Part shown: in pieces, positions 17,247 through 25,454 of the stretch
Numbering within the stretch: position 1 is the first letter of the stretch
How the letters are laid out: every line of letters starts with the position of its first letter
Assembly (NCBI RefSeq): GCF_900105735.1
Contig: NZ_LT629793.1
Coordinates: 372,001-436,000 of the forward strand
Direction of reading: 5' to 3'
DNA: 64,000 bases
Source of the DNA: Pseudomonas yamanorum
GTDB lineage: Bacteria; Pseudomonadota; Gammaproteobacteria; Pseudomonadales; Pseudomonadaceae
The notes under the pieces: generated by a model
The model's database searches: none
Told to the model about the DNA's origin: nothing
What the model saw: the letters and a program-made list of their open reading frames with translations, nothing else
Translations under genes and position numbers: made by a program

Positions 17247-18065
17247 ATGGACCTTCAGCAGCGCAATAACGTCAGGGTGTTTGGCAGCGGCCCCTCGACC
17301 CTGGTTTTCTCCCATGGTTTCGGGTGTGATCAAACCATGTGGAATTACCTGTTTCCTCATTTCACCGGCCGTTTCCGCGTCGTGCTGTATGACCTGGTGG
17401 GTGCTGGCCAGTCTGATCTGGGCGCGTACGACACCGAAAAATACAGCTCACTCGCCGGCTACGCCCATGACTTGGGCGAGATTGTTGATAAATACGCCGT
17501 GGGCCCGGTGGTGCTGGTGGGTCACTCCGTCAGCGCGATGATCGGCGCCCTGGCCGATCGCCAGGCGCCCGGAACAATCGCCGCCCATGTGATGATCGGC
17601 CCTTCGCCCTGCTATATCGATTCCGATGGCTATACGGGCGGGTTCACCCTCGAGGATATCCATTCATTGCTCGATACCCTCGACAGCAATTACCTCGGCT
17701 GGTCCAGCACCATGGCCCCGGTGATCATGGGCGCGCCAGGGCAACCGGCCCTCGGCGAAGAACTGACCAACAGCTTCTGCCGCACCGAGCCCGATATCGC
17801 CAAGCGCTTCGCACGGGTAACCTTCCTGTCGGACAACCGCCAGGACATCGCGGGCCTGATGACCCCCACCCTGATTTTGCAATCCACCGACGACTTGATC
17901 GCACCGGTGTGCGTCGGTGAGTACCTGCATGCCGCGTTGCCCGCCAGCACGTATTGCCTGGTCGATAACGTGGGGCATTGCCCGCACATGAGTGCACCCG
18001 GGGCCTGCTCAGCGGCCATGGACAGTTTCCTGTTGCCATGGGTAGGTGCCGATGCCAGTCGATAA
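17247..18065 (+). CDS. RsbQ-like alpha/beta hydrolase
   Basis: A 272-residue alpha/beta-fold hydrolase closely like Bacillus RsbQ and the plant KAI2/D14 receptors. The start NNVRVFGSGPSTLVFSHGFGCDQTMW is characteristic. The catalytic triad is in place: Ser94 in VGHSVSA, Asp215 in STDDLIAP and His244 in VGHCPHMS. RsbQ works with the PAS phosphatase RsbP to pass on an energy or small-molecule signal. Here the gene overlaps by 14 bases the start of a PAS histidine kinase, so the same kind of partnership is likely. The ligand is unknown. Confidence 0.88.
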   Translation: MDLQQRNNVRVFGSGPSTLVFSHGFGCDQTMWNYLFPHFTGRFRVVLYDLVGAGQSDLGAYDTEKYSSLAGYAHDLGEIVDKYAVGPVVLVGHSVSAMIGALADRQAPGTIAAHVMIGPSPCYIDSDGYTGGFTLEDIHSLLDTLDSNYLGWSSTMAPVIMGAPGQPALGEELTNSFCRTEPDIAKRFARVTFLSDNRQDIAGLMTPTLILQSTDDLIAPVCVGEYLHAALPASTYCLVDNVGHCPHMSAPGACSAAMDSFLLPWVGADASR

Positions 18066-19227
18066 CCTGTCGTTGCCGGATTCTCAACGTTTGTTCGACG
18101 GCGCGCCCTGCGCCTTGGTGGTTACCCGGGAAGACGGCACCATCGTGCAGGCTAACCAGTGCTTCAGCGACTGGACCGGCTTCAGCGTCGATGAGTTGAA
18201 AGAACGACGGTTCCAGGACCTGCTGACGATGGGCGGGCGGATCTTCCATCAGACGCACCTTGCGCCGCTGATGAAAATGCAAGGCTCCATCGCCGAAGTA
18301 AAACTCGACCTGCTGCACCGTGACCGACGCACCGTCACGGTATTGCTCAACGGCGTCAGGCACGAACATGCCGGTATTGCCTACAACGAACTGGCCCTCT
18401 TCGGCACCACCGACCGCGACAAGTACGAGCGTGAACTGCTCAATGCCCGCAAACTGGCTGAAGCCTTGTTGCAGGAAAAGACCGCCACTGAAGTCGCGCT
18501 GCAGCAGGCCCAAGCCGAACTGAGCAGCGCCTATGAAATCGCCCAGCGCCGGGCGCTGTTTGCCGAGCAGATGGTCGCGATTGTCAGCCATGACCTGAAG
18601 AACCCGCTTACCGCGATCAAGATGGCCTCGGAGTTCCTCGCCCGTGGCGAGCGCAGCCCCAAGGAGCGCCAACTCCTGGGGCATATCGGCCTGTCCACCG
18701 AACGGGCGCAGCGGATGATCGCCGACTTGCTGGACTTCACTCAGGCCAGAGTGGGCCAGGGCATCGGCATCAACCCCGTAGCACTCGACCTGCACACCGT
18801 CACCCGTGACAGTCTCGACGAGTTGCGGGTGGCGTTCCCCACGGCGACCCTCGAACATCACGCCACGGGCAGCGCCCGCACGTTCCTGGATGCCGACCGC
18901 ATCCAACAAATCATCGGCAATCTGGTGGCCAACAGCGTGGCGTACGGCGATCTGCAACAGCCTATTACCGTCACCTCGCACCAGGACGCGCAAGAGAGCC
19001 GGCTCTCGGTACATAACCAAGGGCCGGCCATTCCCGAAGCGTTGATGGCTGGCTTGTTTGAACCCATGACCCGAGGCACGGAGCAGGACAGTGAGGTGCG
19101 TAGCGTTGGCCTGGGGCTGTTTATCGTGCGGGAAATCGCCAAGGCCCATGATGGAGGTGTTTCGGTAAGCTCAAGCCCGGACCAGGGCACCACTTTCAGT
19201 GTGCACTTTCCATTGCGCCACCCATGA
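18052..19227 (+). CDS. PAS-domain sensor histidine kinase
   Basis: A 391-residue soluble kinase with no transmembrane segment. The PAS domain (about 12-120) begins RLFDGAPCALVVTREDGTIVQANQCF. A coiled coil (125-165) leads to a HisKA domain with phospho-acceptor His180 in VSHDLKNPLTAIK. The HATPase part has Asn290/Asn294 in QQIIGNLVANSVAYGD and a G2 box SVGLGLFIVREIAKAHDGG. An expected second glycine box is weak. There is no receiver and no response regulator next door, so it is an orphan kinase. It overlaps the RsbQ-like gene, pointing to sensing through the PAS domain. A GTG six bases earlier is an alternative start. Confidence 0.88.
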   Translation: MPVDNLSLPDSQRLFDGAPCALVVTREDGTIVQANQCFSDWTGFSVDELKERRFQDLLTMGGRIFHQTHLAPLMKMQGSIAEVKLDLLHRDRRTVTVLLNGVRHEHAGIAYNELALFGTTDRDKYERELLNARKLAEALLQEKTATEVALQQAQAELSSAYEIAQRRALFAEQMVAIVSHDLKNPLTAIKMASEFLARGERSPKERQLLGHIGLSTERAQRMIADLLDFTQARVGQGIGINPVALDLHTVTRDSLDELRVAFPTATLEHHATGSARTFLDADRIQQIIGNLVANSVAYGDLQQPITVTSHQDAQESRLSVHNQGPAIPEALMAGLFEPMTRGTEQDSEVRSVGLGLFIVREIAKAHDGGVSVSSSPDQGTTFSVHFPLRHP

Positions 19228-20029
19228 GCGCGGCAGCCACTGTGCCGTGAACAACGGTTTGGACAGCCCCCGTCAACACCACGCCGCCGTGACCGTCCCA
19301 ATGCACCGTCACGGTACCGCCATCGCATTGCACGTCGACGGTGTCATCCAGCAGCCCACGACGAATCCCGTTGACCACCGCACCACAACAGCACGAGCCC
19401 GAGCCCTGCGGGATGCCGCCGCCCCGTTCCCAGATGCGCAGGCGGATATGGCTGCGGTCCAGCACGTGCACGAAATGCACGTTGGTCTTGTTGGGGAACA
19501 GCGGGTGGGTTTCCAACGACGGCCCAAGCGTCGCGATATCGACCGCCGCAAGGTCGTCGACAAAGAAGGTGCAATGCGGGTTGCCCATGCTGCACGCCGC
19601 CGGGTCGCCCTCCAGCGGCAAGCGTTCGGTGTGCATCGCTTGCGCCAGCGGAATCTCTTCCCAGCCCAATGACGGCCGCCCCATGTCCACCGACACCCGC
19701 TGTCCCGATTCGCGCACGCAGGTCAGCAGCCCTCGGTTGGTTCGCAGCACGATGGTGGCGGTGCCGGCTTCGCGCATCAGCATGTCCGCAACCCCACGGG
19801 TGGCGCTGCCGCAGGTATCGAGCGGAGTGCCGTTGGGGTTCCAGAATGTGATGCGGGCAGCGGCGTCAGCGCAATCGAGCACCACGGCCAATTGATTGAA
19901 GCCGATGCCGCGATGACGGTCCCCCAGGCGGCGGGCGATTTCAGCGGTGATCGGGTCATCCCGGCCGCGCCGGTCGATCACGATGAAGTCATCACCGTGG
20001 GCGTGCATCTTCACGAACTGCAAGGTCAT
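19196..20029 (-). CDS. DapF-like isomerase, second catalytic Cys replaced
   Basis: A 277-residue member of the diaminopimelate epimerase fold. Kept are KMHAHGDDFIVID, GIGFNQ, N64-type FWNPNG, Cys73 in DTCGSATR, SMGNPHC and ERGGG. Against DapF (ERGAGETQACGSGACAA) the segment reads ERGGGIPQGSGSCCCGA, so the second catalytic cysteine aligns to Ser210, with cysteines at 213-215 instead. The first Asn of GNDF is Asp and CGNG is CGSA. It also lacks the usual lysA/xerC neighbours. It is probably a paralogue acting on another amino acid, or a lyase. The 3' end overlaps the convergent kinase gene by 32 bases. Confidence 0.8.
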   Translation of the reverse strand: MTLQFVKMHAHGDDFIVIDRRGRDDPITAEIARRLGDRHRGIGFNQLAVVLDCADAAARITFWNPNGTPLDTCGSATRGVADMLMREAGTATIVLRTNRGLLTCVRESGQRVSVDMGRPSLGWEEIPLAQAMHTERLPLEGDPAACSMGNPHCTFFVDDLAAVDIATLGPSLETHPLFPNKTNVHFVHVLDRSHIRLRIWERGGGIPQGSGSCCCGAVVNGIRRGLLDDTVDVQCDGGTVTVHWDGHGGVVLTGAVQTVVHGTVAAALMGGAMESAH

Positions 20030-20159
20030 GGGGCGTCCTGTTCTCGACCGGGCTTGGCAGGCTAGGATAGAGGGCTGGCGGGTATTTCATCAAATCCCCA
20101 TCACGGGCATGGTAGCGTGGCTGTGCCCCGATCTGGTCAATCCAACCCTGAGAAACTGC

Positions 20160-21218
20160 ATGCTCCAACGCTCTCTGAAAACCGTGGCCCTGGCCGCGCT
20201 GCTCGCCTCGTTCGCCCAAGCCGCCTTTGCCGCGCCCCAGGTCCTGAGTGCCTGCCAGCCTGCCACCTCGAACCCGACCTCCAAATCGCTTCTGGCCGCC
20301 GCCCAGCGCCACCTCGGTGACCAACCCGACGCCCTGCCCCATCTGCACACCGAAGGCACGCTGCCCAACCACGGCATTCGCGAGCAAAGCATCGCCGCCG
20401 AGAAGGATTGGCCGGTGATGCGCCAGGCTGCCCTCGCCTGGCGCCTGAGCCGCGACACGCGCTATCTCAAGCAAGTGGATGACTACCTGAGCGCGTGGGC
20501 CAGCACCTATCAGCCGGATTTCAATCCGATCGACGAAACCAACCTCGACATGCTGATGAGCGCCTACGCCCTCACCGCCAGCGACCTTCGCCCCCAGACC
20601 CGCGACGCCACCCGCGCGCTGCTGACCAACCTGGGCAACGGCTATATCGAGCGTATCAAGCAGTTCCATGGCGCCAAGAAGGCCACCAACACCAATAACT
20701 GGCAAAGCCACCGCGTGAAGCTGGTCACGGTAGCTGCCGCCGCATTGGGCGACCGCGAGATGCTGGAAGAGGCCTTCAAGCTGTTCCAGCAACAGATCAC
20801 CGACAACGTGCTGCCCGACGGTTCGGTGACCGACTTCCAGGACCGTGACGCCCTGCACTACGTGGTCTACGACCTGGAGCCGCTGGTTCAGGCGGCGCTG
20901 GCGGCCAAACCCTACGGCATTGGCGGCAACTGGCTGGACTTCACCGCGCCCCACGGCGGCGCGCTGAGCGAAGCACTGGACTGGCTTGCGCCGTATGCCA
21001 AAGGCCAGCGCAACCATGAAGAATTCGTGAACACCCACGTGCAGTTCGACAGGGACCGCGCCCGCATCGGCGAACCGGGCTACAGCGGCGAGTGGAACCC
21101 CAAGAGCAGCAATACCCTGTACTGGCTGGCCGCGCAGTTGGACGCGCGGTATCTACCTGTGGCCGAACAGCTGGCGCCCAAGCCTTCGGACTGGATCAGC
21201 GCCTGTTATTTGAAGTGA
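20160..21218 (+). CDS. Alginate lyase family (PF05426) exported protein
   Basis: A 352-residue secreted protein. The signal peptide (about 1-25) ends FAQAAFA-AP. The alpha/alpha-toroid alginate lyase core shows NTNNWQSHRVKLV (the NNHxxW/R-like active-site strip), DFQDRDALHYVVYDLEPL and the C-terminal WNPKSSNTLYWL. The NNW in place of NNH and a Gln-Ser-His-Arg order differ from AlgL, so it may act on another uronic polysaccharide. It stands apart from the alginate operon. ATG 20160 was chosen as the start of the signal peptide. Confidence 0.82.
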   Translation: MLQRSLKTVALAALLASFAQAAFAAPQVLSACQPATSNPTSKSLLAAAQRHLGDQPDALPHLHTEGTLPNHGIREQSIAAEKDWPVMRQAALAWRLSRDTRYLKQVDDYLSAWASTYQPDFNPIDETNLDMLMSAYALTASDLRPQTRDATRALLTNLGNGYIERIKQFHGAKKATNTNNWQSHRVKLVTVAAAALGDREMLEEAFKLFQQQITDNVLPDGSVTDFQDRDALHYVVYDLEPLVQAALAAKPYGIGGNWLDFTAPHGGALSEALDWLAPYAKGQRNHEEFVNTHVQFDRDRARIGEPGYSGEWNPKSSNTLYWLAAQLDARYLPVAEQLAPKPSDWISACYLK

Positions 21219-21263
21219 GTCGCCCGGTAGACTGAGCCGACTCACCCATTCGAAGGATCGACG

Positions 21264-21764
21264 ATGCTTATTGTGTTCAGCGGCCTGCCCGGCACCGGGA
21301 AGACCACGATTGCCAAGGCCCTTGCCGGCCAATCCGGCGCCGTGTATCTGCGCATCGACACCATCGAGCAGGCCATCCGCGATGCAGGGGTTCTGGAGCA
21401 AGGTGTGGGCAGCAGCGGTTACCAGGTGGCCAATGCGCTGGCGTTGAGCAACCTGTTGCTGGGCCGCACGGTTGTCGTCGATTGCGTTAACCCGGTGGCT
21501 GAAAGTCGTCAGGCGTGGAGCGACACCGCGCTAAGCGCCGATACGCCGCTGGTGAATATCCAGGTGGTGTGCTCCGACCCACACGAACATCAACGTCGCG
21601 TGGAATCACGCACCAGCGATATTCCGGGGCTCACGCCGCCCACCTGGCAGTCCGTCCTGGCCCATGAATATGAGCCATGGGCCGAGTCGCCATTGACCGT
21701 CGATACGGCGCGCTTGTCTCCCCATGAGGCGCTGACGATGATCAACGCTCAGCTAAGCGCCTAG
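21264..21764 (+). CDS. P-loop AAA-type small kinase
   Basis: A 166-residue P-loop NTPase. Walker A is FSGLPGTGKTT at residues 5-15, and a DxD-like stretch YLRIDTIEQAIRDAG follows, with the Walker B/adenylate-kinase-like strand RTVVVDCVNP. It resembles the Zeta-toxin/chloramphenicol phosphotransferase/gluconate kinase group of small kinases (AAA_33). The substrate is not evident. GAAGGATCGACG precedes the ATG. It ends four bases into the convergent L,D-transpeptidase gene. Confidence 0.8.
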   Translation: MLIVFSGLPGTGKTTIAKALAGQSGAVYLRIDTIEQAIRDAGVLEQGVGSSGYQVANALALSNLLLGRTVVVDCVNPVAESRQAWSDTALSADTPLVNIQVVCSDPHEHQRRVESRTSDIPGLTPPTWQSVLAHEYEPWAESPLTVDTARLSPHEALTMINAQLSA

Positions 21765-23338
21765 AGCGCACTCTCCATCGCTTTCATCAACACCGGGTCG
21801 CGCCCGTAAATGTCCGGCGCGTAGAGCAAAGCGCCCTTGCCATCGACCTGCACCGTCCAGTACCCCAACAACACTGGTACCGGCGTGGCGAGCCGGAACT
21901 CGTGGGTGGTTTCCGTCGCCAGCAGCTCTTCGGTGCGGATCTTCTCCGCCGGGCTTACCAGCAAGTCCCGCAATTGCAACGGCTGCTCAACCCTCACACA
22001 CCCCGAACTGAAGGCCCGCGGTCCCTTGGAAAACAGCGGCTGGCTCGGCGTGTCGTGCAAGTACACCGAATACGGGTTGGGAAAGCGCAGCACGATTCGG
22101 CCCAGCGGGTTGCGCGGGCCGGCGCCCTGGCGCAGCAAAATGTTGCCGGGGTGCGACCAGTCGACCTGTTCCGGCACCAGCGGGTTGCCCTGACTGTCGA
22201 GCACTTGCAGGTTCTGCTGGCGCAGGTATTCGGGGTTCAGTCGGATCGCCGGCAGCTTGTCCTCGCGCATGATGGTGGGCGGGATGGTCCAGGTGGGGTT
22301 CAGGGTCAGCCGGGTGATGCGCGATTTCAGCAGCGGTGTCTGGCGGTCGGCGCGGCCGACTTGCAGGCGGGTTTGCCACACGGGCACACCGCCTTGGTAG
22401 AAACTCAGTTGCGCCGCCGCAACGTTCACCAACACGCCGTCGGGCTCCAGGTCCCGGGACAACCAGCGAAACCGCTCCAGGTTGATGCGCAGTTGTTCGC
22501 GGCGAATGGCCGGGCTGATGTTCAGCTCGGTGACCGTGCCCGGGCCGATCACGCCGTCGGCTTGCAGGGAATGGCTTTGCTGGAAGGTCTTGACCGCGTT
22601 GACCAGCTCGCCACGGTACTGCGTGCCGGCGGAGGTGCCGCTCAGGTAGCCGCCATTGACCATGCGCCGCGCCAGTTGCGGCACTCGCGAATCGTCCATG
22701 CCGGGGCGCAACAGCGGGCCGCTGGCCACCGCCTCCCAATGCTGCAACGGTTGCTGGCGCAGGGCGGCATAGGCGCTGCGCAGGCCAAGGTATAGCGGCG
22801 CGCTCGGACGGGCCTGGTCGAAAGCTTGGGCGACGTTCTGCATACCGGCCTCGGCCATGGCCAGCACTTGGGTGTCGGAGTCCGGGGCCGGTTGCGAATG
22901 CCAGACGGGCTCGAAGCGCGATTGCTGCAAGCGGCCGAAATGCAGATCCTGCAGGGCTTGCAGGTACTGCTGGCTGGTGCCGATGTCGATGCACAGCACG
23001 TTTCCCGTGGCATCCGTCGGAGGCAGTCTATAGTGAGCCGGGTCCAGGCCATCGTCGGCCAGCAACTGCAGTTGGGCTTGCAATTCGGCGCGGCGATCCC
23101 CTTCGGACCACAGCACCACGTCGCCCTGCTGCTGATAAAACGCCTGCAAACGCGCCTGGGAAGGCGCATCGACCTGCCCGGCCAGGCCTGGGCAAACCGT
23201 CGACAATTGCGAGAGCGCCAGTTGCACCGGGGCCGGTGACACCACCAACAGGTCTTCGGCTGTCGCGACCAGCGGTGCAACGAGCAGGCAAATGCTCAAG
23301 TAACATGCGTGTTTTTTGAACAATCGCTTAGCTCCCAT
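21761..23338 (-). CDS. Murein L,D-transpeptidase (YcbB/LdtD-like)
   Basis: A 525-residue periplasmic enzyme. After a signal peptide (MGAKRLFKKHACYLSICLLVAPLVATA) come a scaffold domain, a peptidoglycan-binding domain (VKTFQQSHSLQADGVIGPGTVTELN) and a YkuD catalytic domain with HDTPSQPLF and nucleophile cysteine in FSSGCVRVE. It makes 3-3 crosslinks in the cell wall. The start is uncertain: ATG 23362 (MYRASPPW...) has a better AAAGG site but would overlap the divergent gene start. The adjacent divergent gene is another L,D-transpeptidase-type protein. Confidence 0.87.
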   Translation of the reverse strand: MGAKRLFKKHACYLSICLLVAPLVATAEDLLVVSPAPVQLALSQLSTVCPGLAGQVDAPSQARLQAFYQQQGDVVLWSEGDRRAELQAQLQLLADDGLDPAHYRLPPTDATGNVLCIDIGTSQQYLQALQDLHFGRLQQSRFEPVWHSQPAPDSDTQVLAMAEAGMQNVAQAFDQARPSAPLYLGLRSAYAALRQQPLQHWEAVASGPLLRPGMDDSRVPQLARRMVNGGYLSGTSAGTQYRGELVNAVKTFQQSHSLQADGVIGPGTVTELNISPAIRREQLRINLERFRWLSRDLEPDGVLVNVAAAQLSFYQGGVPVWQTRLQVGRADRQTPLLKSRITRLTLNPTWTIPPTIMREDKLPAIRLNPEYLRQQNLQVLDSQGNPLVPEQVDWSHPGNILLRQGAGPRNPLGRIVLRFPNPYSVYLHDTPSQPLFSKGPRAFSSGCVRVEQPLQLRDLLVSPAEKIRTEELLATETTHEFRLATPVPVLLGYWTVQVDGKGALLYAPDIYGRDPVLMKAMESAL

Positions 23339-23360
23339 CCACGGCGGAGATGCTCTATAC

Positions 23361-24074
23361 ATGCTGACCTTTTGCTGCCGACTCGGCCTGATCATCTCGA
23401 CCTTTGCCTCGCTGAGCACCGTTGCGCTCGCAGACACCGGTAAACCTCTTACTCTGTATAGCAGCCTCGCCCACGCCGCTCCAGAACTCAACCCCGATGT
23501 ATTGAAAAGAGCCTTGAGTGCCATGCAGTGCGCGGTGGGCAATGGCATCGAACAGTCCGACCGGCTGGCCGTTATCGACTACTCCCAGCCTTCGACCGCT
23601 CGTCGTCTATGGATCTTCGACCTGCGCAAGAAGACATTAGTGCTGCGGGATTTGGTGGCCCACGGACAAAAATCCGGGGAAAACTTCGCCACCCAGTTCT
23701 CCAACCGCGAAGGCAGCTACCAGTCCAGCATCGGCTTGTTCCGCACCCAGGAGAGCTACGAAGGCGCCCATGGCTACTCGTTGCGCATGGACGGTCTGGA
23801 ACCGGGTTTCAATGACCGTGCACGGGACCGAGCCATCGTGATTCATGCCGCCGACTACGTAAGCCCCTTGTGGAGCAAGCGCGAGGGCCGCATCGGCCGC
23901 AGCCAGGGCTGCCCCGCCGTACGCCCGCAGGTAGCGCGCCAGGTGGTGGATAAACTCAAGGACGGCCAGTTCATGTTTTCCTGGTACCCCGACCAGCGCT
24001 GGCTGAAGTCATCGGCGTATCTCAACTGCAAGCCGCGCCAGATGGCGAGTGCCGGTACCGTCAAAGGCGGTTGA
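23361..24074 (+). CDS. Murein L,D-transpeptidase catalytic domain protein (YkuD_2, PF13645)
   Basis: A 237-residue exported protein. The signal peptide ends at LSTVALA-DT. The PF13645 domain shows RLAVIDYSQPSTARRLWIFDL, LVAHGQKSGENFATQFSNREGSYQSS, IHAADYVSP and IGRSQGCPAV, where His and Cys form the YkuD-like active site. It probably remodels or reads peptidoglycan stem peptides. GGAGA lies 10 bases upstream of ATG. Its start is only 22 bases from that of the divergent YcbB-like gene, so each promoter must lie inside the other gene. Confidence 0.85.
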   Translation: MLTFCCRLGLIISTFASLSTVALADTGKPLTLYSSLAHAAPELNPDVLKRALSAMQCAVGNGIEQSDRLAVIDYSQPSTARRLWIFDLRKKTLVLRDLVAHGQKSGENFATQFSNREGSYQSSIGLFRTQESYEGAHGYSLRMDGLEPGFNDRARDRAIVIHAADYVSPLWSKREGRIGRSQGCPAVRPQVARQVVDKLKDGQFMFSWYPDQRWLKSSAYLNCKPRQMASAGTVKGG

Positions 24075-24160
24075 TGGGCTGGCCGTTGCCGTGCAACATG
24101 CGGCACACGCCACCAGGAACTCCACCGTGTTCCTGGGCTTGATGAGAGAGAGAACCTGAG

Positions 24161-24910
24161 ATGCTTTTACATCAATCCACCTGGATCGAGATTGGCCAGT
24201 TTCTGGAACGCAGCCGCAGCATCGTGATTCCCATCGGCTCCAACGAGCAACACGGCCCCACCGGCCTGCTGGGCACCGACTGGATGTGCCCGGAAATCAT
24301 CGCCCATGAAGCGCAAAAAAACGCCGACATCCTGATCGGCCCGACCTTCAATATCGGCATGGCGCAACACCACCTGGGTTTCCCCGGCACCATCTCCCTG
24401 CGCCCTTCGACCTTTATCGCGGCGATTGGTGATTGGGTACGTTCGTTGGCAGGTCATGGCTTCGAGAAAATCCTGTTCCTCAACGGCCACGGCGGCAACA
24501 TCGCCTCGATCGAAGCGGCGTTCTCCGAGCTGTACGCCGAAGCCAGCTTCAGCGGGCGCCCGTCAGGCTATGCGCTGAAACTATGCAACTGGTGGGACCT
24601 GGAAGGCGTGAACGAGCTGGCGCACCAGCAGTTCCCGGTGGGCCATGGCAGCCATGCCACGCCGTCGGAAATCGCCGTGACCCAATGGGCCTACCCGGAC
24701 GCGATCAAGTCGGCTGACTACTCGCCGCAAATCGCCAACACCGGCCCGATCCGCGAAGCCCGCGACTTCCGCGCACGTTTCCCGGATGGCCGCATGGGTT
24801 CGGACCCGGCACTGGCTACCCCGCAAAAAGGCGGTGAGTTGGTGGCGCTGGCGGCCAAGGGGTTGGTGAAAGCGGTCGAGACGTTCAGCAGCGAGCCAAA
24901 GCCGAGCTGA
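24161..24910 (+). CDS. Creatininase family amidohydrolase
   Basis: A 249-residue creatininase/mycofactocin-MftE-type metalloenzyme. Zinc-binding motifs are visible as PIGSNEQHGPTGLLGTDW (Glu, His, Asp), FLNGHGGN (His) and HGSHATPSEIAVT (Glu). Members hydrolyse creatinine, cleave small lactam or amide rings, or process formamidopyrimidines. No creatine genes are nearby, so the substrate is open. A gene ending at 24074 precedes it, with GAGAGAGAA before the ATG. Confidence 0.85.
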   Translation: MLLHQSTWIEIGQFLERSRSIVIPIGSNEQHGPTGLLGTDWMCPEIIAHEAQKNADILIGPTFNIGMAQHHLGFPGTISLRPSTFIAAIGDWVRSLAGHGFEKILFLNGHGGNIASIEAAFSELYAEASFSGRPSGYALKLCNWWDLEGVNELAHQQFPVGHGSHATPSEIAVTQWAYPDAIKSADYSPQIANTGPIREARDFRARFPDGRMGSDPALATPQKGGELVALAAKGLVKAVETFSSEPKPS

Positions 24911-24940
24911 ATCGTTCGCTCAATGCAATGAAGATCAACT

Positions 24941-25045
24941 GTGGGAGCTGTCGAGCTTTAGCGAGGCTGCGATGGGATCACCGCGGTGTCACTGTCAGAC
25001 CGCAGCGATGCCATCGCAGCCTCGCTGGGGCTCGACAGCTCCCAC
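24941..25045. repeat. REP pair (type 'gtgggagctgtcgagctttagcgaggctgcgat')
   Basis: Inverted REP units of about 35 bases separated by a 30-base loop. The right arm reads gcagcctcgctggggctcgac then agctcccac. The same class recurs at 60784-60890. Confidence 0.85.
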
Positions 25046-25083
25046 ATTAGATCCCCGCCAGCCGACAGACCGGCGCCAGTCGA

Positions 25084-25425
25084 TTACAGGCAATCCTGCG
25101 CCGCATGCTCGAACCGCGATGGCTTGAACGCCGACGCCAATGGTTTGCGCTCATACAAGAACACCTTGCCGCCGTCCTGGGATTTGTAGACTTCCAGGAT
25201 GTTGTCCGCAGCGATCTTGCTGGTCACCACGATCCGCGCATGCCGAGAGTTCTGCGTGACCGTGGAGGTCATGCCGTTCTTCTCGAACTTGGGCACCACG
25301 CACTCAACATACGCATCGGGAGACTTGCTGGTTTGCAGCGTCAGGGTCGGTGCGTTGGGGGCAGACGCGCAACCGGTCATCAATAAAGAAGCAGAAGCCA
25401 TCGCTGGCACGAACAACAAGCGCAT
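25084..25425 (-). CDS. Small putative lipoprotein
   Basis: A 113-residue exported protein. The signal peptide ends in the lipobox LMTGC (Cys19). The mature domain of about 90 residues, VECVVPKFEKNGMTSTVTQNSRHARIVVTSKIAADNILEV, has two conserved-looking cysteines (near residues 42 and 112) that could form a disulfide. No family was recognised with confidence. AGGAA lies six bases before the ATG. It follows a second exported gene on the same strand by 29 bases, so the two may form a unit. Confidence 0.72.
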   Translation of the reverse strand: MRLLFVPAMASASLLMTGCASAPNAPTLTLQTSKSPDAYVECVVPKFEKNGMTSTVTQNSRHARIVVTSKIAADNILEVYKSQDGGKVFLYERKPLASAFKPSRFEHAAQDCL

Positions 25426-25454
25426 AGAAATTCCTGAAAAATAAACGAAGTGGG

